From: an uncultured Eubacteriales bacterium
GTDB taxonomy: Bacteria; Bacillota; Clostridia; Oscillospirales; Acutalibacteraceae
DNA length: 64,000 nucleotides
Reading direction: 5' to 3'
NCBI GenBank assembly: GCA_958417225.1
Contig: CATZCM010000002.1
Coordinates: 1-64,000, forward strand
Each line of letters starts with the position of its first letter. Position 1 is the first letter of the stretch. Made by a program: the position numbers and the translations under genes. Below are positions 8,562 to 18,600 of this stretch, piece by piece. The notes below the pieces were generated by a model, which had not been told where the DNA came from, made no database searches, and worked only from the letters and a program-made list of their open reading frames with translations.

Positions 8562-9241
8562 TTGTGTGTCACCTCGTCACGAATAATTTTTCCGTCCTCA
8601 ATGGCAATAATACGATCTGCTTGCAAAGCAATGCTTTCATCGTGGGTTATTATAATTAAGGTTTGATTGTATTTTTTGTTAGATATCTTCAACAATTCAA
8701 TGATTTCCTGGCTGTTTTTAGAATCTAGATTCCCGGTGGGTTCGTCGGCTAACACGACAGATGGCGCATTCATTAGGGCCCGTCCAATGGATACGCGTTG
8801 TTGTTGACCTCCTGATAGTTGATTTGGCAAATGGTTTTCTCGTCCTACAAGATTTAGAGTGTTTAACAATTCATTAAATCTGTCCTGATTTACCTTTTGT
8901 TTGTCCATAAGCACAGGCAGTGTAATGTTTTCTGTTACATTAAGTACAGGTATCAAATTATAAAATTGATAAATGAGTCCGACTTGCCGGCATCGAAAAA
9001 TTGCAAGTTGTTCATCGCTTTGTGCATAGACGTCTTGTCCGTTCATATAAACCTTTCCACTAGTTGGTTTATCAACTCCACCTATAATGTGAAGTAGGGT
9101 TGATTTACCCGATCCGGATGCTCCAATGATAGCGATGAATTCACCGCTGTTTACAGAGAAGGATACGTCATCCAATGCTTTTACCTGGTTTTCGCCTTTG
9201 CCGTACGTTTTGCAAATGTTTTCAATTTTTAGTATTTCCAT
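8558..9241 (-). CDS. ABC transporter ATPase, LolD/MacB-like, cassette copy A
   Basis: The 227-aa cytoplasmic ATPase partners the FtsX permease encoded downstream. The start is the ATG at 9241, seven bases after AAGGAG; the longer upstream frame has no ribosome site. Walker A is G-A-S-G-S-G-K-S-T (about 40-48), the signature is L-S-G-G-Q-Q-Q-R and Walker B is V-V-L-A-D-E-P-T followed by the D-loop N-L-D-S. Most of the gene and the DNA upstream of it are identical base for base to the second copy at 12499-13182, which indicates recent duplication or gene conversion. It probably responds to the two-component system encoded upstream. Confidence 0.93.
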   Translation of the reverse strand: MEILKIENICKTYGKGENQVKALDDVSFSVNSGEFIAIIGASGSGKSTLLHIIGGVDKPTSGKVYMNGQDVYAQSDEQLAIFRCRQVGLIYQFYNLIPVLNVTENITLPVLMDKQKVNQDRFNELLNTLNLVGRENHLPNQLSGGQQQRVSIGRALMNAPSVVLADEPTGNLDSKNSQEIIELLKISNKKYNQTLIIITHDESIALQADRIIAIEDGKIIRDEVTHK

Positions 9242-9344
9242 GATGAAGTTCTCCTTTTTTTTATTTATAAATCTATTATACAACATCAAAGTGACTTTGC
9301 GGTGACTTTAAAATAACAAAAACGTCACTTAGCTAAAAGGGAAT

Positions 9345-9440
9345 CGAGTCAGACGGTTATCTTGTGAGTTTGAATAATGAATTTCGCATCTTTATAGTTT
9401 TGGATTTTTTTTATTTTGATTATGTCGTTGTTGTTTTAAA
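9345..9440 (-). pseudogene. Relic of the histidine-kinase 3' end
   Basis: The minus strand reads D-I-I-K-I-K-K-I-Q-N-Y-K-D-A-K-F-I-I-Q then T-V-stop, aligning with the C-terminus of the kinase at 13290-14294 (G-I-I-Q-A-K-N-Q-K-P-Q-G-A-K-F-I-I-R). It lies at the same distance upstream of the ATPase as in the intact locus. It shows that the duplicated unit began inside the kinase gene. The remaining bases to 9740 hold no gene I can see. Confidence 0.75.
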
Positions 9441-9742
9441 CTTTTTTAACCTTTTAACTATACAAACTAAATTAGTGTTATCTGGATCCGAAATTGTTTG
9501 AAATACGCTTTTAATGATAATGACCTTTTTCAAAGTGTATTTATTAATTTTTGGAGCATGGAGGTAAATGACAGGTTTTTCAAATTTGTTTTTGTAAAAA
9601 GTGATGATATTTGAGATTTTGCTGTAAAACGAAAAAATTAGATTTGAGATGTATTTATTTGATGTCTTTTTTATTTGGGATAACTGTTACGATAGATGAC
9701 AGATAAATATCTTTTACTTATGAACACTCTGAACAAAAATAT

Positions 9743-9774
9743 AAAAAGGCTGAGGAATTTTATATTCCCCAGCG
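9743..9774 (-). terminator. Terminator of the two-component/ABC operon
   Basis: On the minus strand GCTGGGGAAT and ATTCCTCAGC form a ten-pair stem with one mismatch around a five-base loop, followed directly by TTTTTATATTTTTG. It lies 38 bases past the permease stop at 9812 and separates the operon from the duplicated cassette. Confidence 0.85.
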
Positions 9775-9811
9775 GTTTAATAAGAACATGTATAGTTTAA
9801 GAGGAGTAATG

Positions 9812-12502
9812 TTATAAATTTTCATTTTTGAGTGCATCAATTGGATTATCTTTTTTTATTTTGTTCATTGAGTAGAGCATAGTGGAAAACACAACTGCAA
9901 ATACACTCAAGCTTGCAATCCCAATGGCTTTTAGTGGTAAGTGGTATGTGGTTTCGTATGATGAGTTGACAGCTTTATAAATTAAGTATGTTACAAGAGC
10001 GGATACAGGTAATCCGAAAATTAGTGCTTTGGAACCATACAATACGCATTCATAGTTCATCATTTTATCAAAGTCTTTTTTCGACATACCGACTGATTTT
10101 AGCATTGCAAATTCTCTGCGTCTTAGGTTGATATTTGTAGATATGGTGTTAAATACATTAGCTGCCGCTATCAATGAAATCAAAACAATAAAACCATAGG
10201 AAAATACTTTGATTATAGTTAAAATGTTATTTATTTTTTCTGTGACTTCAGACTGATCATAAAAAACATGAAAGTGAATATCATTTGCTTTTAGGAGTGC
10301 CTCAAGGTTTTTATAGCTTGCAGCGTGATTATCTGATGTAAGGTAAAAATTGATGGAATCAAATTTGTTTATTAAATCCATGGCTTGTTTTGAGCGAAAA
10401 TATTCTAGTGAACTTTCAGGATAAATTGTTGCTATTGGAAAGAAGGTTTGAATATAAAATGGAGCTTCTGTTATAGTTTTACCTGATTTCAAGGTTAAGT
10501 TTGTATAAGCCTCACTAGATGGGATTTCCAAAATGTCTGTTTTATCATTGTTATTTTGGTACAAGCAGTATAGAATTCCGTCGTCTCTTGATGCTTTATA
10601 CATATATTTGTATCCCTCGATTTTTTTAGGAACAAAACCTGTAATGTCACACTTACCTTTTTTTAAGATATTTACCTTTTTAACTTTATTTGTGTTAGAG
10701 TTATATTGGATTTGTCTATCGAAAACAATTCCAAGAGGTTGTTCATTATTAAAGTAATCGGATTCTTTCAAGTTGTACTTAGCCAATAACTTTTTGAATG
10801 CTGAGTCGTTGACAAAACACATAGAACACTCAATGTTTTTGGTGCTTTTGTCACTTTGACCATCATTTAGATTAAGGTAATCTTCTGTAAAGTACTCGTT
10901 TGATATTGATGCATCAAAGCCTGTAGAGATTACATATGCACCGTCCGTTACGTATTTATCTGATAATAAAAGTTTTAATATTTCACTTGGATTGTTTTCA
11001 TCCATATTTTCGCTGTTTATATTGAGGGATAAATCGTATGTTGAAGATGATATTTTGTGATTTGCTGTTTCAAAAAGATAGTCTGTAAATGCAGAAGCAG
11101 ATATAAATAAAACAATACTTATGAAAAGGCTAATGACAGTTGTTCTATATTTTCTTTTACTTCTTTTGTAGTGCTTGCTAGCGATAACTCCAGGTAACCC
11201 AAAAAGTTTATATGTAAGTTTAGATGTTTTGATTGGTTTATTTTTTGATTTTATATCCATATTTTGACGAATTGCTTCTATTGCAGAAACTTTGTTTATT
11301 CGCCTTGAAGGAATCCATACTGAAATTAAAATTGTAATAAGAGAAAAAATTGTTGCAATAGCAATTGCTTCCCAAGATATACAAACTTTCATAGGTACAT
11401 TGTAGTTTTCAAACAGACTAGAAAATTTATCTCCGATAAGGAGTAAAGTTATCCATATACCGCTAATACCGACAATTATACCAAGAGGTATTCCTATAAC
11501 ACTAACGGAAAAGGCCTCAAATAATATCGTTTTTCTTAATTGTTTCTTAGTTGCTCCGATTGAAGAAAGTAATCCAAATTGTTTTGTCCTATCGGAAACT
11601 GAAATGGCAAATGCATTATAAATAAGGAAAATGGAGCCAAACATTATAAGGCCGATTACAATTAAGGCTAATTTAATTAACATATTAGTGAATTCTGTAT
11701 ATGGGGGTATGCTTTCAATATATAATAATGGCTTGTTATGTACTACACTGTCAAGGTTTGATTCCTCTTGGAATTTGTTGATATTTACTCCTTTATTTAC
11801 TTTGAAATATACATGGAAGACGGTTTCATTCGTGAATTCTTTATCTGGTGCTGTTAATGCTGTGTAACTAGGTGATAGGTATGATTCCCAGTTTGGATAC
11901 TTATAAGTACCAACAACTGTATAAGTTCTTGTTTCCTTGATTTCTAAGGATTCATTCTTGGTTAAAGGAGGAGTTAAGGAAATTCCATCAATGGATAGAG
12001 TATCGGGTCTTTCATTAAATATTCTGTTGCCAATATCTAGTTTAATGGTATCACCTATTGAATAGTTAACGTTACCATCAGAAAAAAAGTCTTCAGGAAG
12101 AATTATTTCATTTGAATTTTGGGGAAGGTGTCCTGATATTAAATTTACAGTAAACATTTGGCAGTATTCATCCATATTGCTACCAATTATGTATATATAA
12201 GGTTTATGGGAATTTTTACTATCAAATTTAGAATACCCAAGCACTTGAGTATATGAGGATTTCGAAACTTTGTTGGAATTACTGATGTCATTGTATTTTT
12301 GAAACTCTGTAGTGGTTACATAACCATGCCAATCACCATATTCATGGATAGTGAAATTGTGAGCATAATTTTTCATACTATAGCAAAATGTTGTTACAGC
12401 ACATATCAGTGACACTGAAAGCATAACTCCTATGATAGTTACGATGGTTCTGGTTTTGTTCTTTTTTAACGATTGAAGCGTTACTTTATTAAGTACATTC
12501 AT
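9812..12502 (-). CDS. FtsX/MacB-type ABC transporter permease, cassette copy B
   Basis: An 896-aa permease with the same plan as copy A: N-terminal membrane helix, large extracellular domain, FtsX block, second membrane helix, second extracellular domain and C-terminal FtsX block. The FtsX blocks are nearly identical to copy A, but the extracellular domains carry many substitutions and small insertions, for example an extra S-I-D-G-I-S-L-T-P-P stretch near residue 170. Its start overlaps the ATPase stop by ATGA. Because it is directly downstream of kinase, regulator and ATPase and ends at a strong terminator, I take it as the original member of the pair. Confidence 0.9.
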   Translation of the reverse strand: MNVLNKVTLQSLKKNKTRTIVTIIGVMLSVSLICAVTTFCYSMKNYAHNFTIHEYGDWHGYVTTTEFQKYNDISNSNKVSKSSYTQVLGYSKFDSKNSHKPYIYIIGSNMDEYCQMFTVNLISGHLPQNSNEIILPEDFFSDGNVNYSIGDTIKLDIGNRIFNERPDTLSIDGISLTPPLTKNESLEIKETRTYTVVGTYKYPNWESYLSPSYTALTAPDKEFTNETVFHVYFKVNKGVNINKFQEESNLDSVVHNKPLLYIESIPPYTEFTNMLIKLALIVIGLIMFGSIFLIYNAFAISVSDRTKQFGLLSSIGATKKQLRKTILFEAFSVSVIGIPLGIIVGISGIWITLLLIGDKFSSLFENYNVPMKVCISWEAIAIATIFSLITILISVWIPSRRINKVSAIEAIRQNMDIKSKNKPIKTSKLTYKLFGLPGVIASKHYKRSKRKYRTTVISLFISIVLFISASAFTDYLFETANHKISSSTYDLSLNINSENMDENNPSEILKLLLSDKYVTDGAYVISTGFDASISNEYFTEDYLNLNDGQSDKSTKNIECSMCFVNDSAFKKLLAKYNLKESDYFNNEQPLGIVFDRQIQYNSNTNKVKKVNILKKGKCDITGFVPKKIEGYKYMYKASRDDGILYCLYQNNNDKTDILEIPSSEAYTNLTLKSGKTITEAPFYIQTFFPIATIYPESSLEYFRSKQAMDLINKFDSINFYLTSDNHAASYKNLEALLKANDIHFHVFYDQSEVTEKINNILTIIKVFSYGFIVLISLIAAANVFNTISTNINLRRREFAMLKSVGMSKKDFDKMMNYECVLYGSKALIFGLPVSALVTYLIYKAVNSSYETTYHLPLKAIGIASLSVFAVVFSTMLYSMNKIKKDNPIDALKNENL

Positions 12503-13182
12503 TTGTATGTCACCTCGTCGCGAATGATTTTCCCGTCCTCAATGGCAATAATACGATCTGCTTGCAAAGCAATGTTTTCATCGTGGGTTATTATGATTAA
12601 GGTTTGATTGTATTTTTTGTTAGATATCTTCAACAATTCAATGATTTCCTGGCTGTTTTTAGAATCTAGATTCCCGGTGGGTTCGTCGGCTAACACGACA
12701 GATGGCGCATTCATTAGGGCCCGTCCAATGGATACGCGTTGTTGTTGACCTCCTGATAGTTGATTTGGCAAATGGTTTTCTCGTCCTACAAGATTTAGAG
12801 TGTTTAACAATTCATTAAATCTGTCCTGATTTACCTTTTGTTTGTCCATAAGCACAGGCAGTGTAATGTTTTCTGTTACATTAAGTACAGGTATCAAATT
12901 ATAAAATTGATAAATGAGTCCGACTTGCCGGCATCGAAAAATTGCAAGTTGTTCATCGCTTTGTGCATAGACGTCTTGTCCGTTCATATAAACCTTTCCA
13001 CTAGTTGGTTTATCAACTCCACCTATAATGTGAAGTAGGGTTGATTTACCCGATCCGGATGCTCCAATGATAGCGATGAATTCACCGCTGTTTACAGAGA
13101 AGGATACGTCATCCAATGCTTTTACCTGGTTTTCGCCTTTGCCGTACGTTTTGCAAATGTTTTCAATTTTTAGTATTTCCAT
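12499..13182 (-). CDS. ABC transporter ATPase, LolD/MacB-like, cassette copy B
   Basis: This 227-aa ATPase differs from copy A at only a couple of residues, near the C-terminus (H-D-E-N instead of H-D-E-S, T-Y-K instead of T-H-K). Start at ATG 13182 after AAGGAG. Walker A, signature and Walker B motifs are intact. It follows the kinase gene by 107 bases, a gap that contains an inverted sequence AAAGTGAC...GTCACTT repeated in front of both ATPase copies and that may hold a regulatory site. Confidence 0.93.
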   Translation of the reverse strand: MEILKIENICKTYGKGENQVKALDDVSFSVNSGEFIAIIGASGSGKSTLLHIIGGVDKPTSGKVYMNGQDVYAQSDEQLAIFRCRQVGLIYQFYNLIPVLNVTENITLPVLMDKQKVNQDRFNELLNTLNLVGRENHLPNQLSGGQQQRVSIGRALMNAPSVVLADEPTGNLDSKNSQEIIELLKISNKKYNQTLIIITHDENIALQADRIIAIEDGKIIRDEVTYK

Positions 13183-13289
13183 GATGAAGTTCTCCTTTTT
13201 TTTATTTATAAATCTATTATACAACATCAAAGTGACTTTGCGGTGACTTTAAAATAACAAAAACGTCACTTAACCAAAAAGGAACCGAG

Positions 13290-14294
13290 TCAGACGGTTC
13301 CCTTGTAAAATCTGATAATAAATTTCGCACCTTGTGGTTTTTGGTTTTTTGCTTGGATTATGCCATTTTGAGATGTGATTATCATACGTGCTAGCGCGAG
13401 GCCAATGCCGAAACTTTTGTTACCAGAATCTTTTCCTTTATAAAATCGTTCAAATATATGAGGAAGGTCTTCTTTTGCAATTCCACTTCCGTTATCTGAA
13501 ATGATAATTTCAGAGTATATGGCGTTTTCTGTTGCTGATATTTCTATAGTTCCATTTTCAGGGGTGTGTTCCATGCAGTTTTTTATAATGTTTGTAAGGG
13601 CTTCACATGTCCATAAAATGTCACCAGAAAAGTCGCCTTTAGCGGATACCTTTAAAATTTGATTTCGTAGTTCAATTGGAACTAGTAATGGGGCAGTTGA
13701 TTTTTTAAGTAATTCGTTTAGTGGGATCTTTTCCGCTTTAAATTTAACCGTCATTGCATCTAATTTAGAAATCTTCAGTAATGATGTGATTAACCAATCA
13801 ATTCGGTCAAGGAGTTCATATATCTCACAAAACGATTTTTGTTGACGTTCGGTTGAGATGTTTGGCTCTGAGACGAGGGATAAAAGTAAGTTGATTGAGG
13901 TAAGTGGTGTACGGATTTGGTGAGAGATGTCTGCAATAGAATCAACAAGATACATTTTATCATCTTGTAATTGATGTTGTTGCTTACGCAGACGGACAAC
14001 CATTTTATGAACTTCGTTTTGTAAGAGACTAAGCTCTCCTTCTGTATTTTTTTCAATAGTAATCTGTTGGTTTCCATGCAAAATTTGATTTATATCAAAT
14101 GTGAATTTAGCTAAACATTTGTATCTTTTGTATGTGGCGATTAAATATACAATTACAAAAATTACGCACACTATAAGCATTAAAAATCCAAATCGCTGTT
14201 CAAGCATAAATGCAGTTATAATCGATAGTATAGAAATTAATCCATATATCAGTAATGTTTTTTTTACTTCAGGGTTTCTAAGTAACTTTATCAT
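13290..14294 (-). CDS. Sensor histidine kinase, intramembrane-sensing type
   Basis: A 334-aa kinase with two membrane helices (about residues 13-31 and 36-54) joined by only a few outside residues, the layout of BceS/GraS-like kinases that sense through an associated ABC permease rather than through their own outer domain. The H-box is D-I-S-H-Q-I-R-T-P with His125, the N-box covers N-I-I-K-N-C (235-240), and the D-x-G (267-269) and G-I-G-L-A-L (296-301) ATP motifs are present. The ATG overlaps the response-regulator stop by four bases. With the FtsX transporters downstream it most likely forms a cell-envelope or antimicrobial-peptide response unit; the ligand is unknown. Confidence 0.92.
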   Translation of the reverse strand: MIKLLRNPEVKKTLLIYGLISILSIITAFMLEQRFGFLMLIVCVIFVIVYLIATYKRYKCLAKFTFDINQILHGNQQITIEKNTEGELSLLQNEVHKMVVRLRKQQHQLQDDKMYLVDSIADISHQIRTPLTSINLLLSLVSEPNISTERQQKSFCEIYELLDRIDWLITSLLKISKLDAMTVKFKAEKIPLNELLKKSTAPLLVPIELRNQILKVSAKGDFSGDILWTCEALTNIIKNCMEHTPENGTIEISATENAIYSEIIISDNGSGIAKEDLPHIFERFYKGKDSGNKSFGIGLALARMIITSQNGIIQAKNQKPQGAKFIIRFYKGTV

Positions 14295-14962
14295 ATATCC
14301 ACCTTATATCCTAGTCCTCTAACCGTTTTAATAATTGACGGATTTTGAGGGTCGTCTTCAATTTTTTCTCTAAGCCGTTTAATATACACCGTTAGGGTAT
14401 TGTCGTTTACAAATTCACCTGCGATGTCCCATATAGATTCGAGCAGCTGTGTTCTGGAAAGAACTGCACCACGGTTATTAATAAACATTAGAAGTAAGCG
14501 GTATTCAAGCGCTGATAGATATAAATCATTACCGTTTTTGCTTGCAGTGCCTTTTACAGTATCTACTATAATATTGCCTAGATGAATAATTGATTCTTTA
14601 CCCCCAGTAAGCCGGATAATGTTCTTAATTCTAGTTACGAGTTCTCTTGGTCTAAATGGTTTGGGTATATAATCATCTGCCCCTAATTCAAATCCTGTAA
14701 TTGTACTGTATTCATCTGCGCACGCAGTAAGGAAAATTACAGGAGTTCCATAAGTGGATTTAATTGCAGAGCAAATAGCAAACCCATTTCCCTCAGATAA
14801 AGAGATGTCTAATAGTGCAATATCAAATTGTTCGTTTTCTAATAATTTTAATGCTTCACTTTGTCCTGTTGCATTTTTTACTTTGTATCCTTCGTTGGAT
14901 AAAAATGTTGTAAGATTTGAAATGATTTTTTTATCGTCCTCAACTAATAGAATTTTTGTCAT
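14291..14962 (-). CDS. OmpR-family response regulator
   Basis: A 223-aa regulator: receiver domain with acidic pair E8-D9-D10, phosphoacceptor Asp52 (A-L-L-D-I-S) and K-P-F switch lysine, followed by a winged-helix domain with the T-V-Y-I-K-R-L-R-E-K-I recognition helix and the usual T-V-R-G-L-G-Y-K end. It is the first gene of the operon and partner of the kinase at 13290. It probably activates its own operon and the duplicated ABC cassettes. Confidence 0.95.
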   Translation of the reverse strand: MTKILLVEDDKKIISNLTTFLSNEGYKVKNATGQSEALKLLENEQFDIALLDISLSEGNGFAICSAIKSTYGTPVIFLTACADEYSTITGFELGADDYIPKPFRPRELVTRIKNIIRLTGGKESIIHLGNIIVDTVKGTASKNGNDLYLSALEYRLLLMFINNRGAVLSRTQLLESIWDIAGEFVNDNTLTVYIKRLREKIEDDPQNPSIIKTVRGLGYKVDI

Positions 14963-15015
14963 TTTGTACCCACCACCCTTAAAACATTTTACCTTTTGAC
15001 ACTTTCCCTTTTTAT

Positions 15016-15044
15016 ATTATAGCATAAGTATAAGAAAAGCTCAA
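15016..15044 (-). promoter_or_regulatory. Sigma-A-type promoter of the two-component operon
   Basis: On the minus strand TTGAGC (15044-15039) and TATAAT (15021-15016) are 17 bases apart, about 50 bases upstream of the response-regulator start. The -35 box is part of the inverted repeat at 15034-15068, so a protein binding that palindrome would overlap the promoter. Confidence 0.65.
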
Positions 15045-15068
15045 TGCTTATATTATGTTGAGCTTTTC
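15034..15068. repeat. Inverted repeat GAAAAGCTCAA/TTGAGCTTTTC
   Basis: Two perfect 11-bp arms separated by 13 bases. It could be a terminator for something read from the right, but no gene ends there on either strand. Its overlap with the -35 box of the two-component operon makes an operator for the response regulator the better guess. Confidence 0.55.
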
Positions 15069-15069
15069 T

Positions 15070-15517
15070 GTTTTCCAGTGATCAATTAAAACAAATATAT
15101 TCCAACGGCAAAAAGCATATGGAGGGGCTTTGATCATATACGATAAACATTCCATTCAGTTTGTTTTTTGAAAATCGAGTTAGAACCTAAAATTAGACCC
15201 TGAGAAAATTAAACATAGAATATGGAAAATAATAGAGAAATTTAATAGCTAAATGTATCATAAAATTAAAGTATGCGTATAAAAACATTGAAGGCAAGAT
15301 GAGAAAAAATTTAGAACACCAGAGTATTAGTACATATGGAGATAATCAGTCAAAAAGCATACTATTTTACATTAAACACACTACATTCCAAGTTTAATCG
15401 AAATAAATACTTGCCCACAATGAATTTTACAATATATCCATTACATACCAGTATGGACACTAACTATTGAAATCACTGGACTAAACAGCAATTGTGGCAG
15501 TACGATCTGGAGACATA
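15070..15517. other. Intergenic stretch, no gene seen
   Basis: AT-rich sequence with stops in all frames. A segment near 15079-15135 (C-A-G-T-G-x-T-C-A-A-T-T-A-A-A, then AACGG and A-A-A-A-G) resembles one near 20107-20160 on the other side of the giant gene, so the gene may have arrived with short flanking repeats; the match is imperfect. Confidence 0.35.
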
Positions 15518-15579
15518 TGAAAAAAGAAGTACCTTGCATCAATGGGGAATAGTAACATACTCCAAAGATACAAGGTACT
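15518..15579 (-). terminator. Terminator of the 1462-aa giant gene
   Basis: On the minus strand AGTACCTTGTATC pairs with GATGCAAGGTACT (one mismatch), followed by TCTTTTTTC. It lies 60 bases past the stop codon at 15639. Confidence 0.75.
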
Positions 15580-15638
15580 GTGATTCAATTTGCTAAAACG
15601 TTACGTGAAAATGATATTTGATGCGATTGTAAGGAGTA

Positions 15639-18600
15639 TTAACTAGTACTTTCTGTTTTATAATACTCTATTTTGTATGATAGACTTCCTAAAGTTTCTA
15701 GTTGCTCTTTAAATCTTTCTGGAACTCGAACTGTGCAATCAAGAGGGAAACTTTCTCTATCTAAATTGAGTTCTGTTACACGTTCGGGGATAGTAATTGA
15801 TTTTAATGACGAACAATCTGAAAAGGCTCTTGCTTTGATCGTCAATTTCTTAATGTTTTTGGGGAAGATGATTGATTCTATTGCTGATGACTCAAAAGCG
15901 CAATCTTCAATACAAATGGTTTCTAATTTTATATATAAAGACAAATCCAAAGTTTTGAAGTTTTCGCAAGTATAAAAAGCAGATTCTACAATGATCAAGT
16001 TTTTAATGTTTTTTGGGAGGAGAATTGGGGTTGTGATTATATCGTTCGGAAACCTCTCGCCAATATAAAGAGTTTCTATTTTTTTATATATAGATAAATC
16101 AGGGATTTGTGAATCATTACCTATAATCTCTAAAATTTTGACGTTTTTCGGGATAACTAATAAGCCTATTGATGTCTGATCAAAAGCGTCAGAATTAATG
16201 TGAAGATTTTCTAAGCTATTCAGTAAAGAGAGATCAAAATCTGTGAGGTTAACGCACTGAAAGAAGGCTTCTATACCAATTGTTAATTTCTTAAGGTTTT
16301 TAGGTAGAATGACTGATTTTATTGTTGATTCCTTAAAAGCATAATGTTTGATGTTAAGAGGTTCTAATTTTTCACTTGAAGATAGATTAAAACTTTCGAG
16401 TTTTTCGCAATTCTCAAAAGCGCTTGTGTCAATTTTTAATGTGCTAACATTTATAGGGATAGTAATTGACTTTATTGCTGTCCCTTTAAAAGCCTCGAGA
16501 CCAATGTAAAAATCTTCTAACATATTTAGTAAAGAGATATCAAAATTCGTGAGATTAATGCACTTAAAGAAGGCGCCTTCATCAATTATCAATTTCTTAA
16601 GATTTTTAGGCATACAGAATGACTTTATTGTTGAATTACTAAACGCGTATTTTCCGATTGTTAATTTGTTAACGTTTTTATTAAGGTGGGTGATTAAATT
16701 AAGGTTAGAACATTCATAAAAAGCATAATTCCCAATTTTAAGATCTGTTGTACTTTCAGCTTCATTTTCTGTATTGTCTATTGTGACCTTGCTCAATACT
16801 TTAAAGTTATAGCAAGCAAATTTTCCTAATCCTGCTACTTTAATTTTGTTTTTGCAAACTGTTATCGTACTTGGTATATATAAATTTTCTTTGTCCTCTA
16901 CAGGATATAGAATAGCATTTCCATTTTCATCTAATGTATATCTAAATGCAGTATTGGTGTTTTCCTGTGTTAGTGCAAGGTTATTACCAAATGAATTGAT
17001 ATTTATTTCATTAGTACTGTTTATAAATTCGAAAGTTTTTGGACCATTCGAAAAGATTTTAAAAGTATTTAATGAGTTAATATATCTGGCAAAAATAAAA
17101 TTGGAAACATCAACTTTATTATTATCAATTTGCATGTTTAAACAAGAACGTATTCTTGAGCTATATATGCAATATGTTTGTAATAGTTCCTGAATTCTGG
17201 CAGAGTTACTTTCTGCACCTTGAGCGCATTTTAAAAACTTTAAAGCGTGGTATCTGGATAAAAAGTTGCTAGTAACAACTTTACGTGAAGATAATCCGAA
17301 ATTAAATTTTTTTCTATAATAATCCCAATTTAAGCTTTCTCCGGAAAATAATCTGTAAAAATCTTCTTGGAGATAAATTTTTTCATGTGAGGGTAAATTT
17401 ATAAGCAATAATGTAAAATCATTTTTACTCTTTTTTATAGTGTTTATTTCCTGCGCTGTTAATTGATCCATTGTAGATGGGTTGTGGTCTGTTTGGGCAT
17501 GATCGTTACTTTGGAAGATTGAAAAGTTTATATTATCTAGTTCATGGTAAATAATTTTTACTCCATTTTTATTTTTTTTAACATCGCAATCACATTCATT
17601 AAACAACTTAAATACGGCTTTTATTGCAGAAATTAAGTCTTGATTATATTCATATTCAAGGCAATTTTGAACTTTTTTATATGCATCTTTTACGTCTTTT
17701 TCAGGAAACAATTCTTGTGCACATCGACACATAAATGTGAGCATGTTTCTGTAACCGGTAAATAATTCATAATTTGTATTATTATATTTTAGTGAGGAAA
17801 TTCCATTTTTTTCTTCTGTTAAGTTACAAATAACATATTCCCATAACGTACGTGTAACGTCGTCTGATTTATCAACACCGACTTCCTTTTGGTGTAAAAA
17901 GAACATTTGCAAACGGTCTTTTAAAGGATAAAGTGCCATTGGTGTTCCTTTGTTTTTTATTGCGTTTTTCACTTCGTTGAGTTTGAGTTGTATATCCCTT
18001 TCTTGATCAGAACCTTTTTCGGGAAGAACATCTGCCCAGGGATCAGTAAGATTTTTATTTACTCCTTGTGAGTAGATTAATAAGTTCATTACGTGTCGTA
18101 CAGCGATATCTGCGCAATCGGAAAATGTTTCTGCCTCAAAGGAAATTGTGTTTTTGGCTATGGGTTTGATTAAGTAACATGTACCATTTTGCACAGTTGT
18201 TCTTTCGTATGGAGAAAACTTGTTTTTTCTATATTTATTTAATATTGGTAATGTTTCTTCAAGTCTTTTTTTAGCGATGTTGAGTTCTTCTCCGGTTACG
18301 ATACGTTCGTTTGATAGACTTATGTTATTTAGTTGCTCTGTTAATTTGGAGTAAAATGATGCGATTTGCTCATTTTTATCAAATTTGTCTATAAAATAAC
18401 AGAGTATAAATCTTTCAGCAGCATATTTAGGGAAAATTCGAATATTTTCGTCTTCTGGCTTATCGTTTTTTTCCTGATAGTCTATCATATGTATAGCATT
18501 TTGTATTATGGAAAAAAATGTTGCGATTTTTTTGTTTTCTTTTTTTTCTACTAGTGTAGTATCTCTTTCATAGTTAAGCAGATCGTAATATAATTGTTTT

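Noticed and set aside
5901..13182. Calling the ABC pairs BceAB
   Set aside because: The kinase fits the BceS type, but the permeases have two large ectodomains and a duplicated four-helix FtsX plan, not the ten-helix BceB plan with a single ectodomain.
15070..15517. Insertion-sequence remnant beside the giant gene
   Set aside because: No transposase-like frame and no clear terminal inverted repeats; only a weak imperfect similarity with the other flank.
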